Source of the DNA: Lichenicoccus sp963693035
GTDB taxonomy: Bacteria; Pseudomonadota; Alphaproteobacteria; Acetobacterales; Acetobacteraceae
Reading direction: 5' to 3'
Length of the DNA stretch: 64,000 bases
Assembly (NCBI GenBank): GCA_963693035.2
Contig: CAXMMQ010000012.1
Span: 1 to 64,000, forward strand
Made by a program: the position numbers and the translations under genes. Shown here in pieces: positions 62,518 to 64,000 of the stretch (position 1 is its first letter; each line of letters opens with the position of its first letter). Under the pieces are notes generated by a model that was not told the DNA's origin, searched no databases, and saw only the letters and a list, made by a program, of their open reading frames with translations.

Positions 62518-64000
62518 ATGCTCAGGCTGAACGAGATCAAGCTGCCGCTCGACCATGCGCCGGATGCCTTGCAGCAGGCCGTGCTCGCCCACCTGCGGCT
62601 TGCCCCCGAGGCGCTGCGCAGCCTTTCGGTCGCCCGGCGTGGCTACGACGCCCGCAGGCGCGGCGCGATCAGCCTGGTCTACAGCGTCGATCTCGAGCTC
62701 TGCGACGAGGCGGCGGTGCTGGCGGCGCATGCCCGGGACAGCCGTCTCGTGCGCACTCCCGATGTCGCCTACCGCCCGCTGACCCGGCCGGCGGCCAGTC
62801 CGGTGCGCCCGGTGGTGATCGGCACCGGGCCGTGCGGGCTGCTGGCGGCGCTGGTGCTGGCGCAGGCGGGGCTGCGTCCCATCATCCTCGAACGCGGCCG
62901 CATCGTGCGCCGTCGCACCGTCGACACCTTCGCCTTCTGGCGCCGCGGCGCGCTATCGCCGGAGAGCAACGTGCAGTTCGGTGAAGGCGGCGCCGGTACA
63001 TTCTCGGACGGAAAGCTCTACAGCCAGATCAGTGACCCGAAGCATTACGGCCACAAGGTGCTGGAGGAGTTTGTCCGCGCCGGCGCACCCGAGGAGATCC
63101 TGGTGGTCGCGAAGCCACATATCGGCACCTTCCGGCTGGTCAGCATGGTCGAGCGCATGCGCGAGACGATCGAAACACTCGGCGGCGAGTACCGCTTCGA
63201 GACCCTTGTTGCCGGCTTTGCGATCGGCGCCGACCGACAGGGCGGCCGTCGGATCGAGGGGCTGCGGCTCGCGGACGGCAGCACGATCGAGACCACCTGC
63301 GTCGTGCTTGCCACCGGCCACAGCGCGCGCGACACCATGGTCGCGCTGCATGCAGCGGGCGTGGCCCTGCAGGCCAAGCCGCTTTCGATCGGGCTACGGA
63401 TCGAGCATCCGCAGTCGCTGATCGACGCGGCGCGGTTCGGATCGCAGGCCGGCCATCCGCTGCTGGGGGCGGCCGACTACAAGCTGGTGCATCATGCCGG
63501 CAACGGCCGTGGCGTGTACAGCTTCTGCATGTGTCCCGGCGGCACGGTGGTCGCCGCCGCCTCCGAGCCTGGCCGGGTGGTGACCAACGGCATGAGCCAG
63601 TATTCGCGGGCCGAGCGGAACGCCAATGCCGGCATCGTGGTCGGGCTGGTGCCGGAGGATTTCGGCGCGATCCCGGATCCGGACTTCGATCCGGACGGAC
63701 CACTGGCCGGGATCGGCTTTCAGCGGCACTGGGAGGCGCGTGCCTTTGTCGCCGGCGGCGGCAACTACCATGCGCCGGCGCAGACGGTGGGCGACTTCCT
63801 CGCCGGCCGGCCGTCGGCTTCCTTGGGCGCAGTGACGCCTTCGTACAAGCCCGGCGTCACGCCGGGGGATCTCTCGAGTTGCCTGCCGGACTATGCGGTG
63901 CTGGCGATCCGCGAGGCGCTGCCGCAGTTCGGGCGGCGCCTGCGCGGGTTCGCGCTCTCCGATGCGGTGCTGACCGGCGTGGAGACCCGTACCTCCTCGC
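62518..64000 (+). CDS. FAD-dependent oxidoreductase (COG2509 type), cut by window edge
   Basis: At least 494 residues, open at the end of the window. After an N-terminal domain of about 90 residues (SVARRGYDARRRGAISLVYS), the FAD motif VIGTGPCGLLAALVLAQAGL and ILERG follow, then the family-specific ESNVQFGEGGAGTFSDGKLY and, later, YSFCMCPGGTVVAAASEPGR with two cysteines, and ATGHSARDTM. Uncharacterised flavoproteins of this group are widespread. The actual substrate is unknown. Start ATG 62518 gives the family's usual N-terminal domain length; the ribosome-binding site is weak. The 3' end lies beyond 64000. Confidence 0.88.
   Translation, partial: MLRLNEIKLPLDHAPDALQQAVLAHLRLAPEALRSLSVARRGYDARRRGAISLVYSVDLELCDEAAVLAAHARDSRLVRTPDVAYRPLTRPAASPVRPVVIGTGPCGLLAALVLAQAGLRPIILERGRIVRRRTVDTFAFWRRGALSPESNVQFGEGGAGTFSDGKLYSQISDPKHYGHKVLEEFVRAGAPEEILVVAKPHIGTFRLVSMVERMRETIETLGGEYRFETLVAGFAIGADRQGGRRIEGLRLADGSTIETTCVVLATGHSARDTMVALHAAGVALQAKPLSIGLRIEHPQSLIDAARFGSQAGHPLLGAADYKLVHHAGNGRGVYSFCMCPGGTVVAAASEPGRVVTNGMSQYSRAERNANAGIVVGLVPEDFGAIPDPDFDPDGPLAGIGFQRHWEARAFVAGGGNYHAPAQTVGDFLAGRPSASLGAVTPSYKPGVTPGDLSSCLPDYAVLAIREALPQFGRRLRGFALSDAVLTGVETRTSS

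Overview
GC-rich chromosomal DNA that most resembles an acidophilic or phototrophic Acetobacteraceae (Alphaproteobacteria, Rhodospirillales). The pointers are an ExbB with a long Ala/Pro-rich N-terminal segment beside a polyproline TonB, RF2 with a programmed frameshift, HldD, UbiK and YbjN near proC, and a DUF1127 protein. This is inference from gene content; there is no rRNA in the window. One tRNA (Gln, TTG) is present, with no CRISPR array, transposase or prophage.

Layout. 0-2.1 kb: two SDR dehydrogenases and a small secreted protein. 2.2-6.8 kb: penicillin-binding protein 1A, prfB and a YceI-family protein. 7.3-11.4 kb: a TonB system operon (tonB, exbB, exbD, exbD, TPR protein). 11.6-13.6 kb: bioA, then a TIM-barrel isomerase lacking its 5' end. 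13.6-23.3 kb: a surface-glycan locus with a nucleotide-sugar epimerase, a 1130-residue methyltransferase/coiled-coil/double glycosyltransferase, an RTX-like repeat protein, a 913-residue double glycosyltransferase and an RgpF-type protein. 23.5-35.6 kb: housekeeping genes (HU, tRNA-Gln, TetR, proC, ybjN, ubiK, hldD, lgt, a MidA-type methyltransferase, pgeF, a lipoprotein, prs, a phosphatase, rplY, pth, ychF). 35.8-38.7 kb: a decayed sensor diguanylate cyclase. 38.7-39.9 kb: a hydrolase and a lipoprotein. 39.9-51.5 kb: a gene graveyard in which acyl-CoA ligase, thioesterase, acyl-CoA dehydrogenases, enoyl-CoA hydratase/3-hydroxyacyl-CoA dehydrogenase, SDRs, a Baeyer-Villiger-type monooxygenase, a phosphotransferase, an outer-membrane transporter and a GntR regulator survive as fragments. 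A few intact genes (MmyB-like regulator, NAD-dependent reductase, alpha/beta hydrolase, CBS protein) lie among them. 51.6-55.3 kb: an intact prpDCB methylcitrate-cycle operon. 55.3-64 kb: a membrane protein, a chemoreceptor fragment, nagBA, HxlR and MFS remnants, DUF1127, DUF2501 and a zinc-efflux protein, ending in a FAD-dependent oxidoreductase cut by the window edge.

Two things stand out. First, a family of about 100-190 bp intergenic palindromic elements (six copies seen, one of them weak) shares a core around GCTCCGGTGCTC. Its outer arms differ from copy to copy yet pair within most copies, and each copy starts at or within about 10 bases of a stop codon, in the same orientation relative to that gene. 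This looks like a mobile or vertically amplified mRNA 3'-end element. Second, the 39.9-51.5 kb stretch records loss of an acyl-CoA/cyclic-compound catabolic island next to a functional propionate (methylcitrate) pathway. The glycan locus at 13.6-23.3 kb, with an RTX-like protein between two giant multi-domain glycosyltransferases sharing a SWRLT-PLR motif, is the best candidate for an undescribed functional system.
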